In this document: piece by piece, positions 40,049 through 50,180 of the stretch
Position numbering within the stretch: the stretch's first letter is position 1
How the letters are laid out: each line of letters opens with the position of its first letter
NCBI GenBank assembly: GCA_013399305.1
Contig: VXAI01000630.1
Location: 15,489 to 79,488, forward strand
Length of the DNA: 64,000 nucleotides
From: Rostratula benghalensis
Taxonomy: Eukaryota > Chordata > Aves > Charadriiformes > Rostratulidae
Reading direction: 5' to 3'
Translations under genes and position numbers: made by a program
The notes under the pieces: generated by a model
The model's input: only the letters and a program-made list of their open reading frames with translations
What the model was told of the DNA's origin: nothing
Databases searched by the model: none

Positions 40049-41228
40049 TTTATTTGATGGAGTATCAGATTACACAGTCATAAAATTCTATTTACTATTT
40101 AAAGTAAAATGATAAATGTTATGAAAAAAAATACCTTTATTACATCAGTGATGGTTTAACTAAAGTGAATATTAAGACTATTAACCAGGGGATGAAAGTT
40201 TTAGACCCTGATACTGAAAGCACTTCTATATGTCTTTAACTCTACGTGTAAGGAGTCTCCCTGGCAGCAGAGGGACTACTCTGATGGGCGATGTTAAGTG
40301 TGTGCCTAAGTGTGTGCAGAATGTGGGCCACAGTACTGGGAGAGGTGCAGATGTGTTACACAGAGAAACATTCTCAGCACATAAATAAAACCTGTTTTTT
40401 TAGTATGTACATATACTGAAAAGGAATATTCTTAGCTGAAAGGATGTGTTTTCTTATTCTATCTAAATAGCGCAGATATTCCCATTTCACTCAGAAAGTG
40501 CTTATGTATTCTCAGCTAGAGAATTACCTCATGAGCTGTGAATCTAGTATGGACAACAAATCTAGATCAAGAATGTCTTATCAGCAGGAAATACTGGGGG
40601 AAGAGAAGGCTGGCAATCATTTCTATATACCTTGTATTAATAAAAAACCTTCTCATAGAGAAGAATAGACTTTTAAATATTTTCAATCCTCATATATATA
40701 CAATGGTAAAAATTCACATTTTCATGCTTTAGTGAGACACTTTAAAATCCTGCCCCAGGCTGCCCTCAGAGTAGCTGTGTCCAGTTCCTAGCAGCTGCCT
40801 CACGTTCAGCTCTAGTACCAGAAGCTAAAACTCTTGATAGCTGAGCAACCATGGGGAGAGAAAACACAGTTCTACCAGATCTGGAAAGGGAAAGAAAGAA
40901 GGAAGGAAAAAAGAAAAGTGATGGGTCTTTCTATTTTCAGAGGCACGTTAGCTCTCCTCTGTCCCAAACAAGACAAGGCAGTTCACATCTCCAGCCCCAT
41001 CAAACCTGCCTTGTACCGTTTCTGATGGCGGGGTCCAAGTGCAGCGTCTGTTCCACACAGTCCTCAGTAGTCTAAAAGAAATGTACCCATCACATGGCAA
41101 GAGAAAAATAGCCCTTTGGAGCACAGCTGAACCCCTCTCCCCTCGAATAGGCCAAACACCTATCTATTGCACCAGTTTTTTCCAATATAGCAGGAAATAT
41201 CCCCAGGGTTGATGCCTTTCACGGCTAT
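40049..41228 (-). other. PTGER4: PTGER4 3'UTR (inferred extent)
   Basis: This is sequence downstream of the PTGER4 stop on the - strand. Two AATAAA signals occur on the - strand at 40136-40141 and 40049-40054, the first usable ones after the stop, implying a 3'UTR of about 1.1-1.2 kb. Several ATTTA pentamers on the - strand (near 41230, 40672, 40463, 40382 and 40113) could act as instability elements, but the region is AT-rich so they may be chance. A purine tract on the + strand lies at 40883-40920. Confidence 0.55.
40136..40141 (-). terminator. candidate PTGER4 poly(A) signal (AATAAA on - strand)
   Basis: This is the first canonical hexamer after the PTGER4 stop, about 1.09 kb downstream, followed on the - strand by a T-rich stretch. 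A second AATAAA lies at 40049-40054. Confidence 0.5.
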
Positions 41229-41822
41229 CTAAATACACTTTTCTGACAAATTCAATGTCTCTGTGGGAAAGGTGACCTGGAGAGGGCTGCCCTTGGATGT
41301 AGAGCTGGCCCCACCACCAGACTGGATCTCATTCACCAGGAAGACGCTCTCAGAGTCCTGCCCCTGTGAAGAGTCCGAGGTCTCCGAGCTACGCAGTGTC
41401 CTTACAGAGGTGGTGTCAGACTGGGCCAGGCTGGCGCTGGGGCCCGGCAGCAGCACACGGCCCCCGATGCTGCTCTCGCTCAGCTCCGGCGGATACAGCA
41501 GCGTCTGCGAGGTGCTGCTGATCTCCCTCAGCTCACGGGAGATGAAGGAGGGCGACTGACTTGACATGGCAGAGGAGGTCCTGCGGCCATCCACGCAGTT
41601 GAAATTGCCCCCCGAGTGCTGCCTCCGAGCCCCTCCAATGCGGCAGAAGAGGCATTTGATCTTCTCGATGGCTTTGCTGAGGACAGTCTTGCGCAGGAGG
41701 ATGTAGACCCACGGGTCCAAAATGGGGTTGACTGAGGCGATGCGGATGGCTTGCAGGTCAGGGTTCTGCCTCACGTCCCTCACTGATTCCGGCTGGTACA
41801 GCTGGTTCACGAAGACACGGAC
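41229..41822 (-). CDS. PTGER4: PTGER4 last coding exon (TM7 and cytoplasmic tail)
   Basis: This exon has 594 nt including the stop TAG at 41229-41231. The acceptor on the - strand is ctcctcgggtag, and coding resumes VRVFVNQLY with no split codon. It includes the third extracellular loop, TM7 (AIRIASVNPILDPWVYILL), a cysteine-containing juxtamembrane helix (KCLFCRIGG) and a tail of about 150 residues rich in Ser/Thr. The tail contains SFISRELREISSTSQT and the SSETSDSSQGQDSESVFLV cluster, likely GRK/arrestin phosphosites by family knowledge. Confidence 0.97.
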   Translation of the reverse strand, partial: VRVFVNQLYQPESVRDVRQNPDLQAIRIASVNPILDPWVYILLRKTVLSKAIEKIKCLFCRIGGARRQHSGGNFNCVDGRRTSSAMSSQSPSFISRELREISSTSQTLLYPPELSESSIGGRVLLPGPSASLAQSDTTSVRTLRSSETSDSSQGQDSESVFLVNEIQSGGGASSTSKGSPLQVTFPTETLNLSEKCI

Positions 41823-44800
41823 CTACCCGAGGAGATGGGGAAAGAGAAAGATAGAATTATACAATTTCATCAGGAAATCAAAGCTTACACTTCAAAGCAG
41901 AGATCTCGATTTGCCACTGCAAGCTACGACAAGCCAGGAGGCTGGCAAAGCCAGGCGTCTCGGATTGGCACCTGTGAGTTTATCTTTGGAAACGGCTGTA
42001 AGTTTTTTTGGAGACTGCTGTAAATTGCCTTTCTTACAGGTAGGAAAGGACTGGCTCCTTCTCCCTCTTTCTGCTCACAACTAATCCTTAAACCTCCAAC
42101 TTTTGGCTGCTACTTTTAAAAATTTGTTTTCCTTGATGGAACCCAGGAACATAGAGGTAGACCTGTATCCTGCTTCCTCAGTATACCTCAAGTCTTGCGC
42201 TACCTGCAGAGACAATCTGACTCCACTGCAGAGAGCCAGCCCATCAGTTCCTCTAGCAAAAGTCTAGCAATCGTTTATTTAGAAACAAACAGAAACACAG
42301 AGTATAATTCAAGCAAACTAGGCTTCGGAAACAAATCCAGAGCTGTTGATTCCCAAGTTTAGAAGTGCATTTTGCTGGCACCTGTCCTTACTGGAATTGC
42401 TTGTAAGCCCTCAACTGTTTGCTTGTTGCAGATAGCTGTTCTCCATTGCAGCAAGACCTATGCAGGTCAAAATAAATCCCTCAATTATCTTATCTGATAG
42501 TGTAAAAATAAAGTACCAAAAATTACGAGGTTTTTAAAATCTCATCCTTGTGTCCTGAAATGGATCAGATCTTGCCTAGCTAGAAGGTTACAAACAAGGA
42601 ATCAGACAAGCATTTAAATAAATGAGCCAATCTAGAACAGTCCTCTTAAGTAATTTTTGTTAGGAGTTCTGCATGTTAAGCAGAAGTGTGGTGAAAAACT
42701 TCATGACTTTACTTCGGAGAAATTTTCCTGCAGCAGGACAATGTGGTGGCATTCAGCTTGTCAGAAATCAGAGACTGAGTGTACTCCAAAGCTATCAGTT
42801 AAGTATATGTAACAAAATTGAGAGTCCCTCTTTGGAAGTACTATGCACATAGTCTCTCTCAAACTGACTGTCAAATCAATGATTGACTGTATGTCCCTTC
42901 TCAGTACTTTTCTCTAGGTTTGTTGGTAACAAAACCTGCCCACGAAATTAAAAAAATGGGAAAATTTTGAATGTATACAGCAATATAACAATCTGCATTT
43001 TATTCTTTGTTACTAATGATTTCTAATGTTGCAGATGTCTTTTTGACTTCTAATTTATTGACTTTATTTTTCTGTTAAGTCAAGTCAAACATGTAATTCA
43101 AGTGCTTCAGCGAGTATTCCTATGCACATTGATCTAATTTTTATGGACTTTTTTTAAGCTTCACTTGCTTTTAATTTATTTCATTCTTTATATTAACCTC
43201 CTATCCCAGGTCCATCACTACATGATTCCATGTATCACTGGCTGCGAGAAGACCAGCCTCCGGAGAGGCCAAAATTTTTCAATACCTACATTGGTGATTC
43301 CTCAAAAGTGACCTCAGTTAAAGTATCTTGGGGCTGGGGTTGGGGGGTGTGTGTCCCCTTGTACTCGGCGACACCTTCCCTGAGCGCACCACTAGGTGGC
43401 ACGGGTGTCCCGCCGACAGCGCCCCACGGACGCGTGTCCCACAGAGGGGCGCCCCGCGGTCCTGCCCCAGAGCCAGGCTGCCAGCAGCTCTGCCGCCTGC
43501 CCTGCGCGGAGCTGCGTCCCACGGGTGGCCAGCCCGTGTGGAAACGGGCAACCGCCGGCTGACCCGGCAGGTGGGGAGAAGGTCTGTGGCCCAAGGGATC
43601 AGCTTGTGCAAGGAAAGCTGCCGCTGGTGACACCGGCGCTGAAGCCCAAACGCAGTAGTCAGCCTTCCTGAACCTGGAAAACTGAAAAATAAGATGACAC
43701 AATGTTTTCTGGCATCGGCTAAAAATCTGTTCTTGAAACGCCTCGTTGGCCATTCGTGTGAGATTTATTTTTTTTTTTTTAACCTGCAGAGTGATAAGCG
43801 GTCCAATCTATAAACAGAAAAAAAAGGCCAATTTTCCACGGAGGATTTAACCCATGCCGTAGTGACATTTCTTTCCACATACTCCTTTTGCTTTTCTGTA
43901 CTGGTATTTCCATATGGGAGGGGAATACACCCTGAAAGTGTGCAAGTGCCAGTCTATATATCTGACCGGCTGACAGCTGGCACAGGTACGTGCCCCGAGA
44001 GCCAGGAGTCCAAAGGACAGTGTGGGAGTGGAGGCCTTCTAGCAGCTCCTAGAACCAAACACCGTCATTACTGGGAAGATCAGAGGTGTGACAGGGAGGG
44101 GTATTTGCTGATAATTTCATCCAGATCACAGAACCAGGAGGCACACTTTGAAGGCAATTGAACACAGTCCAACTTTAGTGAACTGAGTTGTTTGTTTTTT
44201 GGTTTTTTTTTTAAAGTTGTAGTTATTGCTACACGTCAGTGATTTAATAGTGGGATTGTTCTTTTGATAAGGAGCATTTGAAATTGAGGTACTTCTTTCA
44301 CCTTTTTTTCTGTCTACCTGGCAGACAGATGCCTGTAAGTGCTGACTCTGGCTGAAAAGGACAAGTGCTACTGGCACAGTACAGCTGGCTTTATGTAACC
44401 TCTCTATGCTTTCTTTCCTTTTGACAGATATATGGCACATACAGGTTAATTAGATATATTTACTGAAAATTTTGGACTTTACAAAACTGTTTCTAGTCCC
44501 AGGAAGGTGCTACATCTTTTATTAGAAGCCCCTCAAAGAATGTCCTATTGCTGGGATTACACCTTAATCACAGTAAGGTAAAAATAAATCTGTGTTGGAA
44601 TGTCAGTCCTATCGCATCTTTACATACATTAGTAAATGTTGTTTCACAAGTATCATCTACAAGAACAGCAAGAGATCTATCTGTTTTGGCTACAAGACTT
44701 TTGTTGCAGGAGGTAGCACGGTAAAGGACATTGCTTTGCATCTGCTAAGTAAATCCCGAGTAAGTGGAATCCTCCACTAAAGTCACTAACCTGGTGCTTG

Positions 44801-47800
44801 AATGTGTGCAATTTGAAATATTAATTAAAGCAGCAAACTGGAACAATGCAATTCTCAAAAGCATGAGCTTCACATCTAAGCAAAGATATGTTGCCTGAAT
44901 TCTTTAAAGGACTAGCAGTTCGTTTGCAACTGTGTTAAGAAGGCCATAGCTCCAAGGCAGGCTGAGCTCATGCTCAAGTGATGGGCCCTTGCAGAGTCAG
45001 AGTCCTGTGTGCTGTTTGCTGCTCTTCCTTTTCACTAACTACAGATCACGACTTCTAATCCTATGAAGTACTATAGTTGTATAGTTACAGTCATCCTGGT
45101 AATGGTCTTCATAGCTTCTACCTACCCTCAAAATCTCCCCACATACTGATAGGATAAATTTAAAAACCGTACGGTAGTAAGCAGGAACAAGTTTTTCAGC
45201 TCTAGAAGCCAACAACCTTTGCCCTTCAAGGGCTTGGTGGCTGGTTGGTGTCTACTCCACTGCTCAAAAATCACGTCTGTGACCTTGCTGTTGCCTGCAG
45301 ACAGTCCTGATATTTAAAGTCAAAATCAACCAAGCCAAAAGAAAATCCCAACTTTCAGATCAATTAAGCATTACTTTGGAAACTCCTGATTATTTCATGC
45401 AATCAGCCACATGTGCACCCTGAAACATTGTTTTTTATTTTCCACTTCAGTATAATTTAGCAACAATGTTCAGTGGTCAGAACCAGGAAAGGATCACAAA
45501 CTTAAAATTTGTAAGATTAGCTGACAGACTGCTGGAGTGAATTACAGACTTGGAGCAGCGTGTACCTACTTACTCTTAACGGGGTTCTGCATTATTTTAA
45601 AGGATAAGACAACCAGTGTGGAGTGCAGACAAGGCTCAGCACACAATTTACTATTTTCCTTATCATTTTTAAATCTATTGTCAGTTGATTCTTCGTGCCT
45701 TTCCCATCACTTTCTGCGCATTGAGACATCAGGTTATACAAAAAGTTTCCTTTCACTGATGTTTTTCATTCAACTTTTCTTTCCTTGATAAATTTGATGA
45801 GCCTTCAGTTCTGTCAAGTTCATTCAGCATTTTGCACAACCCCCCATAATTTTGTTACAGCACTTGTTGTCACTGTAATATTTTGCTGATTTTATGAATA
45901 AATCATTAAGACACTAAACAACCCTACTTGTAAACTGAATGCTGGAGCATCTGATTATTAGAAACTGCTGTTGTCTATGACTCAGCTTACTGTTCTTTAA
46001 CCACTTCTTAAACCAAGACAAGCATTTTCCTATTGTTTCAGGGCTATTTAATATTTTAAGACTCAAAATTTTTTTCGTTAAACCCTAATGAATACAGTCC
46101 GCGGCTTTAGCTCTGTCTGCTATTTTATTATGCTATGAAGGAGTTTGTTCTAAAGTGTTAGGGGTTTACATCCCTCTTTCAGAAGACGCTTTGCTTTGAC
46201 TTAAGTGATGGTTTTATGTAGCTGAAATCTTCAATAGGAAGTCAGCTCATCAGAAAACTTCAGTCACAAAGCACCCTCTGAGCCAGCTTCGTACATCTGA
46301 ATCGTATCGTCACCACCACCTTACCACACTTGCATGCTCCTGCTGACTGCCAGGCTGTCCCGTGATAGATGAGCTTCTTGCTTGGTGAGAGCACCCCTAA
46401 AACTCCCCCGAGTCATGAAAATGTACATCTAAATTAGTTATTTACCTGTCTCTGCTAGTAAGCATTTCTAGGGATTTACAGCATAAAGGTGGCACTTTCA
46501 GCTTGTACCTCAGTTCTCAGTCACCGTCTGTATGCAACCAGAGGGCTTAGTACAGCAGCAAACACAGCAGTGCATCCTGGCACCAAAAAGCATATGTGGC
46601 TATAGCTTATTCCTGCAGTGGGGAGGCAAATAACTTAAGACACTCAACAATGAAGAAAATTAACCACACCGGACACTGTGATGTTGCGTATGTATGTGGT
46701 TGTGTTCTGTTTTCAAACGAAAGCTTCCTTTTTTTCTTAGTCACCCATCTAAGTGAAATGACAGTCTTACCTCATGTCAGATATAGAAAATGTGTGCTGC
46801 TTTAGCAGTGAAAAGAAAACCAAACTTACGAGAACACTCCCAGGGTAACACTGTGCCTTTATAAGTCAGTGAAATAAAGGTCTGAGAGAGCTACACAACT
46901 TCATTATCTGCACCTTCATATACCTTCTGCTATATACAAGTTTTTCACTGGTTACTGTTTAAATAATAAACCTTTGCCCCACCCAGGTTCATTAATTTTA
47001 ACTGTCAAGAATGAGGTTCCCTTTCTGGTAACCCCTCCCTCTTGATTTTTTTTTTTTCTTTTTTTTTGGTGTTTGTTTGTTTGTTTGTTTTCCTCTAATA
47101 TTCTGTAAAAGACTGCCAAGCTTTGAATGGATCTGAACAATTTCATTTTACATTCAGACTTCTCAGCCTTCCTTTAGCTGTTCCTCCATGGGATAAGGTT
47201 TGGCTTTTTCCTGAAACTGCTGAAGCCTATCAGCTCTTACACTGCATCATGTTACGACACTGTATTTAATTCCCAGAACACATTCTCTGCGTTTACCAGC
47301 CTCTCTTTTGAAAATGCAATATTGTTCTGTTGTGAAGCAGCTGTTACAATACTAAATTAATCCAATTAAGTACTGTCAGCCCATGGTACTGTCAGGGTTC
47401 TGGCCACCCCATGACCTGATGCCTCCTGGTGCAGCAAGTCAGTTTATCCCTGCAGATTCTGCAGGCAGACTGCGTGGCAGGTTGTGCAGGGTTCCTCCAT
47501 CTGAGGTACGTGCACCTCCTGGAGATACCCTGCATGCAGCTCAGCAGCTCCTCTTGACATCCTTTAGGTGTCCAGCAATGAACACACGGCACCATGCTTG
47601 GTCATGTCCCAGCACAGCACAAAGTGACAGCACCGAAGGACAGGAGACTTCCTTCAGGGACAGCCGGGGCGCCGGTGCTCCGGCACAGCCACACTTCACT
47701 GGCTTCTGTTTATGTCAGTAATGTGGCAAAACTGGCCCGAGCCTTGAGATTACAACTCCTCTGAAGCAGGGGGACGGGCTCACCGACCTCTCGACTCCTG

Positions 47801-49782
47801 TTCACACGTACTTCTCTAAACTTCCTTACTGTGGTACATACTATTTGTTTCGCATCCCCAGCTGGCCAGCTGTATTTCACTCACACACATGGTAACCCCA
47901 CTATGACAGAGGGATCACCCTGTCGACAATAAAATCCCTTAAACCAATCCTTACAAAAACACTTTCTGTCTGACAACCACTGCTTGGCTCCCTACGCCGT
48001 GTTTTGGAAGGTGGCAAATGAGGCAAGCCAGCTATTTGTTTATTGTCTTTAAGCCAGAAGAGGAGGGAAGTTCACCCAGTTTTATTATGGTGGGTGGCAA
48101 ACAAGAAGTGAGCCTCCAGCTGGTGTTTTTTGGAGGCTTTTTTTGGTCTTGGAGATAAGATGGAGGAATAGAAATAGGTGGATCCTGCATGTTCAATTCA
48201 ATTACAGTAATTGGATCAGCTGTTTCAGAAAATTAGCAAATGGTTAGCGGTAATGTTGTCTGACATTTCAGAATGATCTCTAGGTTTATGTGGGCCAGAT
48301 TCCTCCAACTCTCATTTAACTGAGCATTACACCGACGGGTGGTTCCACTGAATTCACTCCTCCCACAGCAGGGAGCTGCTGGAGGGATGCCTGTGGGATC
48401 TAGCCCAGAGGTGGTGGGTGAATCCCTCAGGAGGGGAAGCTCGGCTCAGGTTTTGGGTGTGAAGCACTCTGTGTGTTGCTGGTGCCAAGTGAGCAGAGCC
48501 CTCTCTTCCTTCCACACATCAAGGACTGCTGTGCCCTTCAGCAACAGCGTGCACATTTTTAAAACACTATAAACATCCAGAAATGCAGGCCAGACCCAAA
48601 CCTCACTCATCACAAATTAATTTTGGAAGTGAACTTTAAAGTGCCTTTAGCTCTCGGTAAGATTTTCACTGTGTGGATTCCAGTTGAGCAGCGGAAAAAT
48701 TATTGACAATTTTTGGCTCTGTATTTTAACCAAAGGAGCCCAGGATCTGGGATATGCGTATTTCTTTTCTTGTAAACATAAATCAACACAACTTTCTTTC
48801 ACCATGCATGGATGCTAGCAGCCTTTAAGTTATTATAACCGTTTGTAGCACCAGCTAAATAGGAGTCCGTCCTACAGGCAGAGACCAGGAGGTGGAAAGA
48901 CTCAGCAGTGCGGGTGATGGAAAAGAAGAAGGGTTGCACAACATTACTCACCACCAGAGGAATGGAGCAGATGACCACCACCAGGGAAGTGGCAATAAGC
49001 AGAATAACCATCTGGATCTCTGCTCCAGCCATCCGACGGAAGCTCCGGCGTCTGCGAAAGTCAGATAAACGGCTGGAGGTGGTGTCTGTCCCCAGGGATG
49101 TGCGCCGCATGAACTGGCGGTGCATGCGAATTAGGGCTACGCACACCAGGATGTTGCAGATCACGGTGACCATGATCAGGAAGGAGCTGAAGCCAGCATA
49201 CATGTAGGAATATGCCGCATGGGTGGCCTCCTTTGTTCGCCAGTCTATGAAACACCAAGTGTAAGGGTACTGCAAGGTGGATTTGCCGAGCCCCATGCTG
49301 GGGAGGGCACAGAACAGCACATTGGAAGCGTAGATGGCAAAGAGCGTGAGTCCTGCCAGCTTCTTGTCTACGTAATGGTTGTAGAAATAGGCATGGTTGA
49401 TGGCCAGGTACCTTTCTATAGACATGGCACAGATAATGCTGAGTCCAGAAAGTCCAAAGAAGAGGAGGATGAAGGAGCTGTACTCACACAGCGCCGGTCC
49501 TCCTGGCCAGCGGTTCTGCAGGTAAGTGGCAATAGTGACTGGACTCACCAGGCAGGTCCCCAAGAGATCAGTAACTGCCAGCCCACAGACCAGCGTGTAG
49601 AAAGTGGTCTCCTTCTGCTCCTTCCTGGACTTGCAGAGCACCACGATGGCTATGAGGTTGCCCACCACACCAAAGATGAACATGACGGTGGGGATGGTTG
49701 GGGGCTTCCCGCCCTCCGTCCCGCTGGCCGTCCCGTTGGCGGAGCCATTCGCAGGTGGCATGATGGTGGGATCGAAGGACAT
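41229..49782 (-). CDS. PTGER4: PTGER4, prostaglandin E2 receptor EP4 subtype
   Basis: This is the gene-level entry: coding exons 48952-49782 and 41229-41822 join to 474 codons plus stop. EP4 is a plasma-membrane class A GPCR that binds PGE2 and signals mainly through Gs/cAMP, with PI3K and arrestin branches. Seen in sequence: two N-terminal N-glycosylation sequons (N12, N16); seven hydrophobic segments (roughly 33-51, 62-86, 100-124, 142-163, 191-217, 255-282, 300-321); ERY at 123-125 in place of DRY; Cys99 and Cys177 for the extracellular disulfide; the prostanoid-receptor TWCF signature at 175-178; TM7 Arg304 (carboxylate contact in prostanoid receptors); DPWVY at 313-317 in place of NPxxY; and a long Ser/Thr-rich tail ending SEKCI. 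Human EP4 is about 488 residues. The difference is mainly a shorter third intracellular loop. The intron position at the end of TM6 is the one I recall for mammalian EP4. Confidence 0.97.
43210..43321 (+). other. candidate + strand exon inside the PTGER4 intron
   Basis: A strong acceptor (T-rich tract then ctatcccag, ending 43209) precedes about 110 nt that are open in a protein-like frame (LHDSMYHWLREDQPPERPKF, then FNTYIGDSSKVTS). A possible donor is aaa|gtatct near 43322, and a weaker one lies near 43308. I do not recognise the peptide. If spliced directly to the candidate exon at 39555-39616 the frame would change and stop after about 32 codons. So it could be a non-coding RNA exon or a chance open stretch. 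Confidence 0.25.
43330..43680. promoter_or_regulatory. intronic orphan CpG-rich island
   Basis: About 300 bp with high GC and many CpGs (for example gacgcgtgt, ggggcgccccgcgg, gtgcgg-like words), in sharp contrast to the AT-rich flanks. It begins with a G-run cluster (ggggctggggttggggggtg, 43330-43350). It lies about 6 kb inside PTGER4 from the start codon, away from its promoter island. It could be an alternative promoter or enhancer. Confidence 0.55.
43389..43402 (+). promoter_or_regulatory. CTCF-like core motif (ccactaggtggcac)
   Basis: By eye it matches all 14 positions of the CTCF core consensus CCASYAGRKGGCRS on the + strand. It sits in the intronic CpG-rich island. Binding is inferred from the motif only. 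Confidence 0.55.
48952..49782 (-). CDS. PTGER4: PTGER4 first coding exon (N-terminus to TM6)
   Basis: This exon has 831 nt, 277 complete codons. The start ATG is at 49780-49782. No other in-frame ATG precedes it before the predicted splice acceptor 16 nt upstream. The donor on the - strand is ctggtg|gtgagtaa after the codons for IPLV at the end of TM6. It covers the extracellular N-terminus, TM1-TM5, intracellular loop 3 (MRRTSLGTDTTSSRLSDFRR) and TM6. The long open frame continuing past the donor to 48799 is intronic read-through. Confidence 0.97.
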
Positions 49783-49798
49783 GATGCCGGCACTGCCG

Positions 49799-50180
49799 CT
49801 GTGGAGCCAAGAGCAGGTCCGAAAAGGAACGGCAGACCAATGGAGGGGAGGGGCGCGAAAAAAAAAAAAAAAGANNNNNNNNNNNNNNNNNNNNNNNNNN
49901 NNNNNNNNNNNNNNNNNNNNNNNNNNNNNNNNNNNNNNNNNNNNNNNNNNNNNNNNNNNAGAAAAAAAGTGATGTGTTTTAGTTAAAAAAAAGAGAGGGG
50001 AGCGGGGATCTCAGGATCCTAGAAGGGAGCCGAAGCGAGGTGCCGTCCGGCAGCGGCAGCGCCGAGACCGCCTCTCCCCGCGCAGACCGCGGCGCTCCGC
50101 CGCCCAGCCGGGGAGGGATCGGGACGGTCCGAGCGCGGAGCGGAGCCCGGCGGAGGGGACCCAGCCGAGCCGAGCCTCAC
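49799..50180 (-). other. PTGER4: predicted PTGER4 5'UTR intron
   Basis: On the - strand, a pyrimidine-rich stretch followed by ggctccacag ends at 49799, leaving exactly 16 nt before the ATG. I recall the first intron of mammalian PTGER4 lying 16 bp upstream of the start codon, so the acceptor is likely real. The donor is uncertain: ggcg|gtgagg (exon end 50181) is the best nearby candidate, and a gtgaga near 50363 is another. The intron includes the assembly gap. Confidence 0.45.
49876..49959. other. assembly gap (~84 N) within an A-rich stretch
   Basis: Undetermined bases flanked on both sides by A runs (an A15-type run before, agaaaaaaag after), immediately upstream of the PTGER4 coding exon. 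The missing bases fall in the predicted 5'UTR intron. Confidence 0.98.

Larger units (their letters stand above)
41823..48951 (-). other. PTGER4: PTGER4 intron (7.1 kb) between TM6 and TM7 exons
   Basis: The borders are GT (gtgagt) and AG (gggtag) on the - strand. No CR1 or ERV fragment was recognised inside. It contains a small GC/CpG-rich island with a CTCF-like motif (43330-43680), a possible + strand exon (from 43210), a (TTTG)n/T-run patch at about 47045-47090, and otherwise unique sequence. Opposite-strand frames at 43862-44161 and 47383-47721 have no recognisable domain. Confidence 0.9.

Noticed and set aside
47383..47721. 112-codon + strand frame in the PTGER4 intron
   Set aside because: It lies in a locally GC-rich stretch with no recognisable domain and no convincing acceptor/donor pair.
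48799..48951. Continuation of the PTGER4 frame beyond residue 277
   Set aside because: It is intron read-through. A consensus donor (gtgagtaa) lies at the TM6 end and TM7 is found in frame in the exon at 41822.
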